IMG/VR virus record: IMGVR_UViG_3300049489_001113
Coordinates: 36,479 to 100,478 of that record
Length of the DNA stretch: 64,000 nucleotides
Strand: one strand, 5' to 3'
Origin: a virus
The position numbers and the translations under genes were made by a program. The notes under the pieces are model-generated. The model worked only from the letters and a program-made list of their open reading frames with translations. It did not search any database and was not told where the DNA came from. Each line of letters starts with the position of its first letter. Position 1 is the first letter of the stretch. Of this stretch, positions 33,203 to 42,295 are shown in pieces.

Positions 33203-35821
33203 TCACGTCACGCTCGAGGACATCTGGATGGCGAGTTCGGCCGCGATCTGGTCCGACACCATCCGTGCAAACTTCTGCGCCTCCGCCGGCGACAGCTCCG
33301 CGGCCTGGAACACCATCTGCCCGATGCTCACGGTGATGCCGCCCCCGGCCGCCCCCGCAGCCACCGCCGGTGAGCCCTGTGCCGTAGGCGCGGACGCCAC
33401 GACGGCGGACATGGCCGGGTTCCCCGGGCCAGGACCCACCGCGGTGGACAGAGCGCCCGCTGCCATCGCCCCAAAGGACGGGGCGAATGCGAGCATGCCC
33501 GCCGCGATGTTTCCGAGGATGGCCGCACCGGCGTTGCCGAGTCCGTAGAGCGGGCTCGAGGTGTCCTTCGGCTCCGAGCCGGGAAGGATGTCCTTCAGCT
33601 TCTGCAGGTGATCCGAGAACACATCGGTGAGGGTCGTGTCGGTGAAGGCGGCCACGATCATCTTTGGGATCATCCAGAAGCCGCTCTGCACGAATCGGAA
33701 GAAGTCGTAGACCATCTCGAACAGCTCGGCGAACACACGCCAGATCGTGGCTCCGACCGCAACGAAGGCCGCGCCGATGATGGCGAGCACCCGCCCCATG
33801 TCAACCAACCAACCTACGAGAGTGCCAAGGACCAACCCGAAGTCACGCCACGACTTCGATGCGCCCATGCTGGCCGCCGAGATGCCGAAGAACCCGAGGA
33901 CCATCTTCGCCGCGAGCTTGAGGTCAGCGATGATGAGTTTGAATGCTGGGCCCACGTTCTCGAGCGCCGGCATGAGCCCTTCCTTGAACCCCTCCCAGAG
34001 CTGCTGGAGTCGGTACTTCAGGTTCAGGATGGCGATGACGAACTTGCCGAGGAGGGGCGTCTGCTCGAAGAGCATCTTGCCCATCTTGAGGGGCACCTTC
34101 TCGCCGTTGAGGAACGCGAACAGCACCTTCACCGCGTTCGACACGAGCGCGAACTTCTCCGTCACCGAGTCCGCGAACCCGCCGATGTTGTAGCGCCACG
34201 CGACGAGGGCGGCGGTGGCGAACATGAGCAGCGGGATCATCAGGAGCAGGCCGACAAGCATGAACGGGAACACTTCGGCGGCGAACGTGCCGAGGATGAT
34301 CTGTAGGTTCACGAGGGCTGCGGAGAACAGGAAGGTGTTGGCCTCCGCGATGGCCATGGCCGCGTCGTAGATCGCGAGCACACCTGCGATGAACCCCACC
34401 GCGATGGCGGCAGTCCCGGCGGCGGTGGCCATGAGACCCATAGCGAGCGTGAGAGTGCCGACGGCGAAGGTCACCCCCAGGATCGCCACACGCACGAGAA
34501 TCGAATCGCGCGCTGCCACGGCCAGCCCCTTCGCGAAGCGAAGGACTACATCGAGCCCCTCCTTCAGAAGCGGCAGCACCGTCTCCCCGAGGACGACCTT
34601 GAAGCCCTCCCACACGTTGAAGAGCTGCTTCTTGATCCCTTCCCAGGTGTCCGCGAACTTCTGGGACATCTCCGCGGCCTGGTTCATCTTGTCGACGCCA
34701 GCATCGTCGATCTGCTTCCCGAGAGCCTCGAGCGCGTCGACGCCGCTCAGCACCTTCCCGTCGAAGTTCATGTTGCCCATGTTCTGGGCGAGCGCGAGCA
34801 GGCCACCGGCATTCTGCTTGAACACGGCGGACATCACGGAGCTGAAGTCGGCGGCGTTCATCCCCATCGCCTGCTGCCGCCGCGTCATGTCAGCCGTGAT
34901 CGACAGCACGTTCTTCCAGTTGCCCTGCGCGTCCTTCAGATCCTCCGGGCTCATACCAAGCTTCGCGAGGGCGCCCGTCTTCATGTCTGACTGGGAGATC
35001 TCCATGACCTCCTTGTTGAGGCCGGCGAAGCCGTTCGCGATGGAGGCGATCGAGTTGCCGACGTCCTTGTTCGTCTTGCCGGCGTTCTTGCCCGCCGCGG
35101 CGATGGCGAGCAGCGAACCCACGGTGGAGTTCTTCATCGTGACGCCGGTGGCGGCGATGCGCGCGAACAGTCCGTTGAGGTCCTCGAAGTTGAGGTTCGA
35201 CACCTGGGTCGCGACGGCGAGCTTGTCGAAGAACCCCGGGAGCTGGCTCTCCGTGAGACCGAGGGTCTTCCGCGCCATGACCGCCATGAGCGCGCCCTGC
35301 TCCGTGGTGAGCGTGCCCATCGACGCGCCGACGAAGTCGAGCGTTGGGATGAGGGCCTCGTTTGCCTCCTTCGCGGTGAAGCCGGCCTGCGCGAGCGAGA
35401 GGAGTGCCTCGGTCTTCTCCTGTGCGCTGAACAGCCCAGCCTTGTCGAAGTCGAGCGCGCTCTGGCGCAGCGCCTTCATCTCGTCGACGTTGCCCTCGGT
35501 GACCGCCGAGAGCTTGGCCATCCCCACCTCGAAGTTCCCAGCCGCCTCCACGCCGGTCCCCATCGTGGCGAGCATGCTCACCCCAAGACCGGTGAGGGAG
35601 CGCCCGGCGCGGCTCAATGCGGAACCGATGAGGCCCACCCCGATGCCGCCGAGCCGGCCCGTCCGGTAGCTCGCGGCGGCGAGCTGATTCTGCGAGCCGT
35701 TGAACTGCGCACCGAACATCTGCGCCTGCTTCGACAGCCCGCTGAAGAACTTCTGCGCGGCCGCTGTCGCCGGGCCGGTGACGACCTGGAACATCAGCGG
35801 GAAGACGGCGGGTGCAGCCAA
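33203..35821 (-). CDS. Tail tape measure protein
   Basis: 872 aa. Residues 1-380 are Gly/Ala-rich helices with phage tape-measure style segments (NFEVGMAKLSAVTEGNVDEMKALRQSA, MSPEDLKDAQGNWKNV), followed by several hydrophobic segments (450-560: AILGVTFAVGTLTLAMGLMA; FLFSAALVNLQIILGTF) and a Gly/Ala-rich C-terminus. Such proteins set tail length and are injected with DNA; the size would suit a tail of roughly 120-130 nm if the usual residue-to-length ratio holds. TTG start at 35821 is supported by AGGAG six bases upstream. It follows the frameshifted chaperone genes as expected. Confidence 0.92.
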   Translation of the reverse strand: MAAPAVFPLMFQVVTGPATAAAQKFFSGLSKQAQMFGAQFNGSQNQLAAASYRTGRLGGIGVGLIGSALSRAGRSLTGLGVSMLATMGTGVEAAGNFEVGMAKLSAVTEGNVDEMKALRQSALDFDKAGLFSAQEKTEALLSLAQAGFTAKEANEALIPTLDFVGASMGTLTTEQGALMAVMARKTLGLTESQLPGFFDKLAVATQVSNLNFEDLNGLFARIAATGVTMKNSTVGSLLAIAAAGKNAGKTNKDVGNSIASIANGFAGLNKEVMEISQSDMKTGALAKLGMSPEDLKDAQGNWKNVLSITADMTRRQQAMGMNAADFSSVMSAVFKQNAGGLLALAQNMGNMNFDGKVLSGVDALEALGKQIDDAGVDKMNQAAEMSQKFADTWEGIKKQLFNVWEGFKVVLGETVLPLLKEGLDVVLRFAKGLAVAARDSILVRVAILGVTFAVGTLTLAMGLMATAAGTAAIAVGFIAGVLAIYDAAMAIAEANTFLFSAALVNLQIILGTFAAEVFPFMLVGLLLMIPLLMFATAALVAWRYNIGGFADSVTEKFALVSNAVKVLFAFLNGEKVPLKMGKMLFEQTPLLGKFVIAILNLKYRLQQLWEGFKEGLMPALENVGPAFKLIIADLKLAAKMVLGFFGISAASMGASKSWRDFGLVLGTLVGWLVDMGRVLAIIGAAFVAVGATIWRVFAELFEMVYDFFRFVQSGFWMIPKMIVAAFTDTTLTDVFSDHLQKLKDILPGSEPKDTSSPLYGLGNAGAAILGNIAAGMLAFAPSFGAMAAGALSTAVGPGPGNPAMSAVVASAPTAQGSPAVAAGAAGGGITVSIGQMVFQAAELSPAEAQKFARMVSDQIAAELAIQMSSSVT

Positions 35822-35830
35822 CGCGATCTC

Positions 35831-36819
35831 CTACTTCTTCTTGATGGCCTGTTTCTCTTGCTCTACGAACTCGATCATACGATGCCAGTAGGACTTGCGC
35901 ATTCGCACCGTGAGGCGCACGACGTCGTCGGGGTGCCACTTCCACCGTTCCGCAAGCATCGACACCTCGTTGCGCACCATCCGCTGCCCCGCCGTCTCCC
36001 AGTCCACCTCGCCGAGTCCGGAACTCAGGGGGTCACCCTGCTCCATCACCGGGGCGAGGTACCCGAGAAAAAACCGGAGGCGTCCACCTGCACGCGCTCG
36101 TTCAGGCGCCCGCAGTCGGCGCACGTGAGGTCCGTCGCCATCTGCACACCGGGCATCTTCGAGTTCACGATCTCGCCGAGCCGCTGCCTGTCCATCGTGC
36201 GCATCTTGCGGAACGCGTCGGCGGTCGGCTTCACCCCATCCTCGAACCCCACGACGAGCGTGGACAACAGGGCGGTGGCGACGGTCTCCGGGCTCCGCGC
36301 GCTCACGTTGGCCAGTTGCTCCGCGTCGACCCCGCTGAGGAGCTTGAGCGTCCCCTTGTGGTGGACCTTGCCGTCGATGAGGAATCCCTTCTCGTCCTCG
36401 AAGGCGAACGTCGTCTCCCTGGAGTCGGGCCACTCCACGAAAGGAAGCTCAGAAAGCCGAATCTGGTCGGTGTTGTCCGTCTTGCAGTACCTGCACTGCC
36501 AGTCGCTTGATACCTCGTCGCCCATCGAGATCCGGCGGATGCTCAGGAGCAGGAAGTCGCGGTCCACCTGGTACATGGATCGCAGGTACTCGAGCGGCGC
36601 CAGAGCGTACCGGTCCGCCTTCTGCTCCATGAGCGCGGGGATCTCCTGGACGCACCGTTGCAGGAGCGCGGTGAGCCCGCGGACCGGCGCGTTCTTGTAC
36701 TTCGGGTTGGAGATGATCTCCTCGTCCACGCCGGACATCTCGTCGATCAGGACGTCGCGGAACACGCCGCCGTCCCTCCGGATGCCGACGGGAAGGCGGA
36801 TCGATTCGTACATGCTCAT
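35831..36819 (-). CDS. Tail assembly chaperone long form (gpG-T-like), made by -1 frameshift
   Basis: Ribosomes slipping one base back at TTTTTTC (36073-36067) would leave the short frame and continue LGYLAPVMEQ through WKWHPDDVVRLTVRMRK to the stop at 35831. The result is 251 plus 78 residues (329 aa). The extension alone has no start or ribosome site of its own, while its codons look protein-like and abut the tape measure gene. This is the arrangement of lambda G/GT and of equivalent chaperones in contractile-tailed phages, where the T part binds the tape measure. Confidence 0.85.
36046..36819 (-). CDS. Tail assembly chaperone short form (gpG-like)
   Basis: 257 aa from ATG 36819, chosen for the GGAGG six bases upstream. 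The protein resembles phage tail assembly chaperones with a zinc pair: WQCRYCKTD in the middle and LTCADCGRLNER near the end. The frame ends six codons after the slippery heptamer (SGTSPR stop). It lies directly before the tape measure. The CxxC pairs suggest a structural zinc site, like T4-type tail chaperones. Confidence 0.85.
   Translation of the reverse strand: MSMYESIRLPVGIRRDGGVFRDVLIDEMSGVDEEIISNPKYKNAPVRGLTALLQRCVQEIPALMEQKADRYALAPLEYLRSMYQVDRDFLLLSIRRISMGDEVSSDWQCRYCKTDNTDQIRLSELPFVEWPDSRETTFAFEDEKGFLIDGKVHHKGTLKLLSGVDAEQLANVSARSPETVATALLSTLVVGFEDGVKPTADAFRKMRTMDRQRLGEIVNSKMPGVQMATDLTCADCGRLNERVQVDASGFFSGTSPR
36067..36073 (-). promoter_or_regulatory. -1 ribosomal frameshift site TTTTTTC
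   Basis: Canonical X XXY YYZ heptamer in the zero frame (GGT TTT TTC). Slippage back one base joins the chaperone frame to the overlapping downstream frame, which then runs to the base before the tape measure. The zero-frame stop follows after seven codons. Confidence 0.85.
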
Positions 36820-36905
36820 GTGGTTCCTCCGGGCTGCGTCGATGGTTTGTCGGGAGGAGCGCACGCTCCCCGCGCCCACAGCCTAACAGAGGAGGTGTCC
36901 CGCGG

Positions 36906-37535
36906 TCAGTCGCAGGAGATGCCCCCGACGCCCCACCCAAGTTCGGTCACGGTCGGGTGCATCACCTCGCCCATCCTGTGCGCGACCACGCCGTCCACCA
37001 CCTTCGTCTCCGAATGGCCGAGTCCGATGGCGTGGCCGATCTCGTGGGCGAGCAGGAGCGCCTGCAGGTCCGGCCCTTGGGGCGCCACCATGGTCGCCCC
37101 TTCCGACGTGGGATCCACGATCTCGATCTGGGCCGGGACGCGCACCACCGGGCCCTGCGTGGGCGAGAGGAGGGTGTCCCCCGCATGTTCGGGGCTGGCC
37201 CAGAGGTCGCGCTCCACGATCGCGATGTGACCCGGCTTGCACGGTGCCGTCGTGCCGTCGATGGTGCAGGTGTCGATACAAGGACCGGTGCCCGCCGTCT
37301 CGACGTCGCACCCGTTGTCCGACCAGAACTTCGCGACGCGCGGCATCTCCACGGACACCCACGCCGGCGCGCCGTCGCAGATCCACACCTTGTGCACCGC
37401 GTCCACGGGGACGATGCCGTTCTCGGGTACCACGGGCTCCTGCGAGTGCAGGTAGATGAGCAGCCCGATCACCAGAGGGGTGAACACGAACAGGCCGAGG
37501 ACTCCGATGACGCCGAGCTTTTTGAGGAACTTCAC
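36906..37535 (-). CDS. Membrane-anchored metzincin-like zinc metalloprotease
   Basis: GTG start at 37535 with AGGAG five bases upstream. Residues 1-35 contain a short basic start and one transmembrane segment (LGVIGVLGLFVFTPLVIGLLIYL). The C-terminal part has LLLAHEIGHAIGLGHSE, the metzincin HExxHxxGxxH, and a later MHPT as Met-turn. Five Cys lie between residues 52 and 98. Predicted to sit in the membrane with its catalytic domain outside. It lies between tube and tail chaperone genes, an unusual place for a protease; processing of a tail component or attack on a host surface protein are both possible. Confidence 0.85.
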   Translation of the reverse strand: MKFLKKLGVIGVLGLFVFTPLVIGLLIYLHSQEPVVPENGIVPVDAVHKVWICDGAPAWVSVEMPRVAKFWSDNGCDVETAGTGPCIDTCTIDGTTAPCKPGHIAIVERDLWASPEHAGDTLLSPTQGPVVRVPAQIEIVDPTSEGATMVAPQGPDLQALLLAHEIGHAIGLGHSETKVVDGVVAHRMGEVMHPTVTELGWGVGGISCD

Positions 37536-37553
37536 GGGATCTCCTGAAACGGA

Positions 37554-37580
37554 ACAGCCCCCGACGGGATCGGGGGCTGT
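37554..37580 (-). terminator. Hairpin after the tail tube gene
   Basis: Perfect 11-bp stem (ACAGCCCCCGA / TCGGGGGCTGT) with a five-base loop, 20 bases after the tube stop codon and 19 before the metalloprotease start. A weak T stretch follows on the minus strand (TTCCGTTT). Likely a partial terminator or mRNA 3'-end stabiliser. Confidence 0.7.
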
Positions 37581-37599
37581 CGTAGGGTGAGGGTGGGGA

Positions 37600-38097
37600 T
37601 CAGAGGGGCCCGGCGGTGACCAGCTTCTCGGCCAGGATGCCCTCGTTGGCAAGGGTCAGCTTCTCGATGAGGACCTCGTTCGAGGAGGCATCCAGGTCAC
37701 CGATCTCGAGTTCCGAGGGCCAGGCGCGCTGCACGGTCCACTTCCACACGTCGACGCCGCTCTTGTTCTTGAGGTAGATGACCACCTCGCGGCGGAAATC
37801 GGCAGTGCCTGCCCCGTCGGTCCCGGGGGGCTGCGCACCCTCGGTGTTGTCGAGCGAGAAGATCTGGTCACGCCAGCCGAGCAGGTCCGACCCGTCGGCG
37901 GCCATGCCGCGCTCGAGCACCACGTTCTCGAAGGTGGTCTGCCCGGGGAGCTTGCGGGGGGTCTCGTTCTCCCCGCCCTCCCGGTACTCGATGATCTCGG
38001 TCGTCTCTTTGAGTCCGGAAATCATCCGGAAGCCCATAGGAACGCCGTTGATCTCGACGCGGAACTTGAAGTTGCGGTATGGATCACGGATTGGCAT
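37600..38097 (-). CDS. Tail tube protein (T4 gp19-like)
   Basis: Inner tube protein of contractile tails. Family features: DPYRNFKFRVEINGVPMGFRMISGLKETTEIIEYREG at the N-terminus, NVVLERGMAADGSDLLGWRD, then VVIYLKNKSGVDVWKWTVQRAWPSELEIGDLDASSNEVLIEKLTLANEG. 165 aa is typical. It follows the sheath gene by 13 bases and ends before a strong hairpin, which fits high expression. Confidence 0.94.
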   Translation of the reverse strand: MPIRDPYRNFKFRVEINGVPMGFRMISGLKETTEIIEYREGGENETPRKLPGQTTFENVVLERGMAADGSDLLGWRDQIFSLDNTEGAQPPGTDGAGTADFRREVVIYLKNKSGVDVWKWTVQRAWPSELEIGDLDASSNEVLIEKLTLANEGILAEKLVTAGPL

Positions 38098-38109
38098 GGT
38101 TCAAGCTCC

Positions 38110-40554
38110 TCACTCGGTCACGGTCGTGGAGCCATCGTACTGCGAGAACCGGAAGATCAGGAACTCGGCGGGGCGCTGAGGTGCGATGCCGATCTCCCCG
38201 ATCAACCGTCCGGCCAGGACGTCGGCGGGCGTGGTGGTGGTCTCGTCGATCTTCACGAAGTAGCTCTGGGCTGGGGTGGCGCCGGGGAAGGCGCGCTGCT
38301 CCCAGAGCCCGCGAAGGAACTTCGAGATGAGGTCGGTGAGCTTCTGCCAGAGGCGGAAGTCGTTGTTGCGGAACACGTAGGCCCGCGTGCTCTTGGCCAC
38401 CGACTGCTCCACGAAGGTGAAGAGGCGGCGGACGGAGATGTACTGCCAGTTCGGGTCGTTCGAGAGCGTGCGGCCGCCGTGGACGACGATCCCCTGGCCG
38501 TTGAACTTGCGGAGGCAGTTCACGCCGATGGGGTTGAGCACGTCCTGGTCGGAGTCGCGCACCTGCGCCTCGAGGGCGAGGGCACCGCGGATCTTGCCCT
38601 GGTCCCCGAACCCGGCAGGGGTGTTCCACACGCCGCCGTCGGGCGGGGTGAGGTTGTCCACCCGGGCGTAGATGCCGAGGATGTGACCGACGGGGTCGAC
38701 CGTGATCTGCGGGTTCGAGCCGGCGCCGACGGGGTCGGTGACCGTGATGCGGGGCCAGTACAGCGCCGCGTGCGAGGTGTTGAAACCGCCGGTGATCTGG
38801 CGGTAGGTCTCGATCTGTTCCCGCGTCCGTCCCGCCTGGGGTCCGACCACGTAGAACAGGTCCTTGCGGGCCTCGACGTAGTCGATGACCTGCTGGACCA
38901 TCGCGGCGGCGTAGTAGCCGGGGATGGCGAGCAGCGAGATGTCGTCGAGGTCGTCGAAGAGGTGCACACCGGTGTGTCCGGCCTCGCTCCCGACGATGTC
39001 GGCGGTCACGATGCCGGTGCTCTCGTCCGTGCCGCCGGACAGTGGGTACGTACCGGCCTGCGGCGTGTCCGCACCCTCGCCAAGGAGGGCGTTCTCGTCG
39101 ACCACCCGGATGATGAGCGAGCCGGTCGCGTCGTCGTTGATGACGGTCTCGACGTAGTTGTCGACGGTGTCGAGCATGGACACCTGCGACCACACCTCGA
39201 GCAGCGCGCCGAGCTTGTAGACCTGCACGTCGAACTCGAGGCTTTTCACCGTCGTGGCACCCACGAGGTAGCCGTTCGTGATGGCCGTGGTGGTCGTCAC
39301 GACGTGCTTGATGGCCGCACCCACGACCACCTTGGCGATCGACTGGATGATCTTGTGCTCGGTGTTCACGCCGTCGGTGATCCGGAGGATCATGCCGGCG
39401 GTGAGCCCGTCGCCGTGCGCCAGCTCGATCGTGCTCGAGGCGGCGACCACCGCGCTGTAGAGGTCGAGCCCCACACCCAAGGAGGCGAACAAGGGGTTGT
39501 CCACCAGGGTGACGGAGAGGTCGTTGCCCCATTCGCCGGGGTTCGCCGCGAGCACCGTGAGGGCGTGCTGCGTGGCGGAGGCGGCGCCGGTGGTGACGCC
39601 GACGGTCAGCCCGAAGGCAGTGAGGAGACCGGCGGACGAGGCCACCTTGATGTCGATCTCGCTCGCGGGACCGGTGGTCGGGCTCGTGAGAACGATGAAG
39701 CCGCCGCTGCTCTGCGTCACGACGAGGCCGGTGATGGCCGCCGTGACGACCGTGTCCACCTCGGCGAAGGTCACCGCGTCGATGTTCGACACGTTGCCGG
39801 CGCCCGACGTGCTGCCGATGGCGAGCCCGATGGTGGCCCGGCCGGTGCCGCCAATGATGTTCACCGAGGAGCCGGTGCCGCGCCGGTCGGAGCGGATGCG
39901 GACCTCCCCGCCGGACACCTCGGCCTGCGCGCCGACGATCTGCGCGTTGATCTCCGCGACGACGTCGGCCGCGAGAGAGGCGGCTGCGGTGAAGATGATG
40001 GTCTGCGTGGCCCCGCCGTCGATGGCGAGGGTGAGCGTCTCACCGCCGGCGAACAGGGTGGGGAAGGTACCCGCCACGCCAGTGCGCGCACCGGCGGTCG
40101 CCGTGAAGGTGGCGATCAGCACACCGCCGTTGTTCAGGTCGATGTTGAGGGTCCAGCCCGGCTCGAGGTCGTATGTCGGGAGCGCGGTGCCGATGACCTG
40201 CGCGGGGCTCGCGTCACCGAGATCGCTCTCGATGTCGGTCCCGGTGTTCGCGGTGGCACCGACGATCGTGAGGGGATCGTCCGGGTCGGTGTAGTGCGCA
40301 AGGCGACCGACGTAGCACTGCGTGCCGCCGTTGATGAAGAAGCCCTGCACGGCGTAGGCGAGTTCGCTCCGGTCAGGGTCGAAGTCGCCGAACCGGCGCT
40401 TGAACTCCTCGAAGGAGGTGCACTTGACCGGCTCGTCGACCGGCCCCATGAGCGCCACACCGAGGAAAGCTGCCACGGCCGTACCCGCTGCCTGGATCGG
40501 CGCGGTGCCCTGGACTTCCTCGATGTAGACACCCGGGTGAAGGTAGGAAGGCAT
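38110..40554 (-). CDS. Tail sheath protein
   Basis: Contractile sheath subunit. The N-terminus PSYLHPGVYIEEVQGTAPIQAAGTAVAAFLG, then EEFKRRFGD and FFINGGTQCYVGRL, and the C-terminus (KFNGQGIVVHGGRTL, YISVRRLFTFVEQSV, FRNNDFRLWQKL) are diagnostic for the phage sheath family. Residues 110-520 hold extra beta domains, including a TFPTLFAGGETLTLAIDGGAT module; at 814 aa it is larger than T4 gp18 (659 aa). These inserts are probably exposed on the sheath surface. Confidence 0.95.
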   Translation of the reverse strand: MPSYLHPGVYIEEVQGTAPIQAAGTAVAAFLGVALMGPVDEPVKCTSFEEFKRRFGDFDPDRSELAYAVQGFFINGGTQCYVGRLAHYTDPDDPLTIVGATANTGTDIESDLGDASPAQVIGTALPTYDLEPGWTLNIDLNNGGVLIATFTATAGARTGVAGTFPTLFAGGETLTLAIDGGATQTIIFTAAASLAADVVAEINAQIVGAQAEVSGGEVRIRSDRRGTGSSVNIIGGTGRATIGLAIGSTSGAGNVSNIDAVTFAEVDTVVTAAITGLVVTQSSGGFIVLTSPTTGPASEIDIKVASSAGLLTAFGLTVGVTTGAASATQHALTVLAANPGEWGNDLSVTLVDNPLFASLGVGLDLYSAVVAASSTIELAHGDGLTAGMILRITDGVNTEHKIIQSIAKVVVGAAIKHVVTTTTAITNGYLVGATTVKSLEFDVQVYKLGALLEVWSQVSMLDTVDNYVETVINDDATGSLIIRVVDENALLGEGADTPQAGTYPLSGGTDESTGIVTADIVGSEAGHTGVHLFDDLDDISLLAIPGYYAAAMVQQVIDYVEARKDLFYVVGPQAGRTREQIETYRQITGGFNTSHAALYWPRITVTDPVGAGSNPQITVDPVGHILGIYARVDNLTPPDGGVWNTPAGFGDQGKIRGALALEAQVRDSDQDVLNPIGVNCLRKFNGQGIVVHGGRTLSNDPNWQYISVRRLFTFVEQSVAKSTRAYVFRNNDFRLWQKLTDLISKFLRGLWEQRAFPGATPAQSYFVKIDETTTTPADVLAGRLIGEIGIAPQRPAEFLIFRFSQYDGSTTVTE

Positions 40555-40620
40555 CGACTACTCCTGTGTTTCGCTGGTCGTCCGGGCGTGTCGATGCGTG
40601 TTCGAGGACTTCCGTACGTG

Positions 40621-40632
40621 GGACAGTATCAC
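40621..40632 (-). promoter_or_regulatory. GTGATACTGTCC motif, candidate late promoter for sheath/tube
   Basis: Minus-strand GTGATACTGTCC in the 104-bp gap before the sheath gene, 67 bases from its ATG. Preceded by TTGTG giving TGTGATACT, an extended -10-like element. No standard -35 is seen. Confidence 0.45.
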
Positions 40633-40658
40633 AAGGCGCTCGCGTGTGCTCCGGCACC

Positions 40659-41333
40659 CTAACCGGTGACGATCAGGGTGGTGTCGAGCACGAGATCTGG
40701 CTGATCGGCGACCGGAGTTGCCGGGTCGTTCTTGCCTTTCTTGAAGGACAGGCGCAGCTCCATCGCCTGCTGGACGGTGAGCACGTCGTTGGGACCCAGC
40801 TCCACGAGGACCTCGTAGGTGTAGGTCTTGTGGTAGATGCGCTGGTCCTGCACGTCCTCGTCGTTGTTGTCGAACCCGGTCATGAACGCGTGCACGTCCT
40901 CGTCGGCACCGTCGGGCGCGCTCGAGTCGAGCGTGAGCACGCCCTTGTCGCCGAGCCGCTCCAACACGAGCTGCTGCACCGCGCGGTCGACCACGGCGCG
41001 GGCGAGCACCCAGGTCTCGAGGAAGTAGATGAGCCGGTACGGCGTAGGCACGGGGACCATGCTGCTCGTGTACACGGGGCCGGATGTGTTCTCGCCGACC
41101 TTGTACCGCTCCCCCTCCTGCTCCCCCTGCCGCCGATCCTCATCCCGCTCGATGCTCCGCAGCGCGATCGAGATGGAAGGGAACTTGCGCGTCAGCGCCT
41201 CCTCCACGTCGGGCTGCTCCTGGAAGAACTCGACCGGGAGCACGGTGGGGCCGGCGCCGAGGTTCACGGTGACGGAGGCACCCGTGAACTTGTCTTCGAA
41301 CGCCTGGTCAACTTTCGGGATGGTCTGTGCCAC
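40659..41333 (-). CDS. Putative tail terminator/completion protein (224 aa)
   Basis: Lies directly upstream of the sheath in the usual place of tail completion proteins. Contains VEEALTRKFPSISIALRSIERDEDR, PYRLIYFLETWVLARAVVDRAVQQLVLERLG and a beta C-terminus (TYTYEVLVELG; DLVLDTTLIVTG). This alternation of a helix with beta strands is like tail terminator proteins of other contractile phages. No catalytic motifs. Confidence 0.68.
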   Translation of the reverse strand: MAQTIPKVDQAFEDKFTGASVTVNLGAGPTVLPVEFFQEQPDVEEALTRKFPSISIALRSIERDEDRRQGEQEGERYKVGENTSGPVYTSSMVPVPTPYRLIYFLETWVLARAVVDRAVQQLVLERLGDKGVLTLDSSAPDGADEDVHAFMTGFDNNDEDVQDQRIYHKTYTYEVLVELGPNDVLTVQQAMELRLSFKKGKNDPATPVADQPDLVLDTTLIVTG

Positions 41334-41342
41334 GTGGTGATC

Positions 41343-41864
41343 CTACCCCTTGAAGCGTCGAGGACTGCGGAGGTCGAACCACTCCCCGCGAGCCAGGCGT
41401 CGGTACGCCGGGGACGTGGCCTTCGTCTCCGTGACGGCACGCACCCACACGGGGCGCTTCGGCACGCCGTGATCGCCGCTCGATCCCTTCTCGTGGATCA
41501 GGGGCAGATTCTGGGGTGCATCGCGCAGGCTCCGCTTCTCGAAGACGCCGATGCCGAAGACGATGCCTTCGTCACCACCCTCGGTGCGCAAACCGGCGGC
41601 GACGTTGACGTTCTTCACCATCGTTCCGGTCTCGATGAGCGTACGCGCGTCCATGCGACGCTTCTTCTTGTCCCACTTCCAGTCCGCGGAGAGCGGCGGA
41701 CCGCCCACATCACCGGACCGGATCTTCCGCTGCACCGTGCGGCGCACGTCATCGGCGAACCTCTGCACCTCGGCGGAGGTGCGTACCTGCAGGACTTGGC
41801 GGAAATCCTTGCGCCACAGCCCGCAGCGTCCGACCCACGTGGAGGTGACGACCTTCATCTTCAT
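41343..41864 (-). CDS. Putative neck protein (173 aa)
   Basis: Basic protein with a helix AEVQRFADDVRRTVQRKIRSG and a beta region, then ARTLIETGTMVKNVNVAAG and LPLIHEKGSS. The V-x-TG-x-M and IHE-x-G elements are seen in HK97 gp10-like and Mu virion morphogenesis proteins. It sits between two connector genes, with a four-base overlap upstream. Assignment from motif style and position. Confidence 0.65.
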   Translation of the reverse strand: MKMKVVTSTWVGRCGLWRKDFRQVLQVRTSAEVQRFADDVRRTVQRKIRSGDVGGPPLSADWKWDKKKRRMDARTLIETGTMVKNVNVAAGLRTEGGDEGIVFGIGVFEKRSLRDAPQNLPLIHEKGSSGDHGVPKRPVWVRAVTETKATSPAYRRLARGEWFDLRSPRRFKG

Positions 41865-42292
41865 GGGTACGCCGTCTCAGCCCCACCGGGGATGGTCTCC
41901 CCGATGAGCACGAGCATGGAGTAGGTGAGCGCGACCTTCCCTGTCGGGTGGGCCTCGACGACCCGGTAGACCCGACCCTCGAACCCGATCCGATCGTCGT
42001 TCGTGATCCAGTACGGCTCGGTGGCCAGCGGGAACTTCTCGTTCAGCTCGAGGCGCGAGAACACGAAGGCGATCTCCACCTCTTCGGCGTCTCCGATGAA
42101 GGAAAGCTGATCCTTGGTGGGACGCCTGATCCCTCGTCCACGCACCGAGACGGGGTCCGCGAAGACCTGCTCCCCCTGCTTGTACTGGTCGAGCACGGTG
42201 CTCTCGTACTTGAGCACGTCCATGTCGGTGCCGTGATCGCGCAACAGGTCGTGGACCTTGTTCTGGATCTTCGGCTCGTTCGCCTTGGCCAT
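41861..42292 (-). CDS. Putative head closure/stopper protein (143 aa)
   Basis: Residues 40-135 form a small beta barrel pattern (VRGRGIRRPTKDQLSFIG, EVEIAFVFSRLELNEKF, DRIGFEGRVYRVVEAHPTGKVA) like head closure proteins. The position after the connector and before the neck protein fits. ATG overlaps the next gene by four bases. No enzyme motif. Confidence 0.68.
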   Translation of the reverse strand: MAKANEPKIQNKVHDLLRDHGTDMDVLKYESTVLDQYKQGEQVFADPVSVRGRGIRRPTKDQLSFIGDAEEVEIAFVFSRLELNEKFPLATEPYWITNDDRIGFEGRVYRVVEAHPTGKVALTYSMLVLIGETIPGGAETAYP

Positions 42293-42295
42293 GTC

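Noticed and set aside
36855-36880. Small hairpin (GGGAGGAGCGCACGCTCCC) before the tail chaperone
   Set aside because: Imperfect pairing and short; overlaps the ribosome-site region and is compatible with chance in GC-rich DNA.
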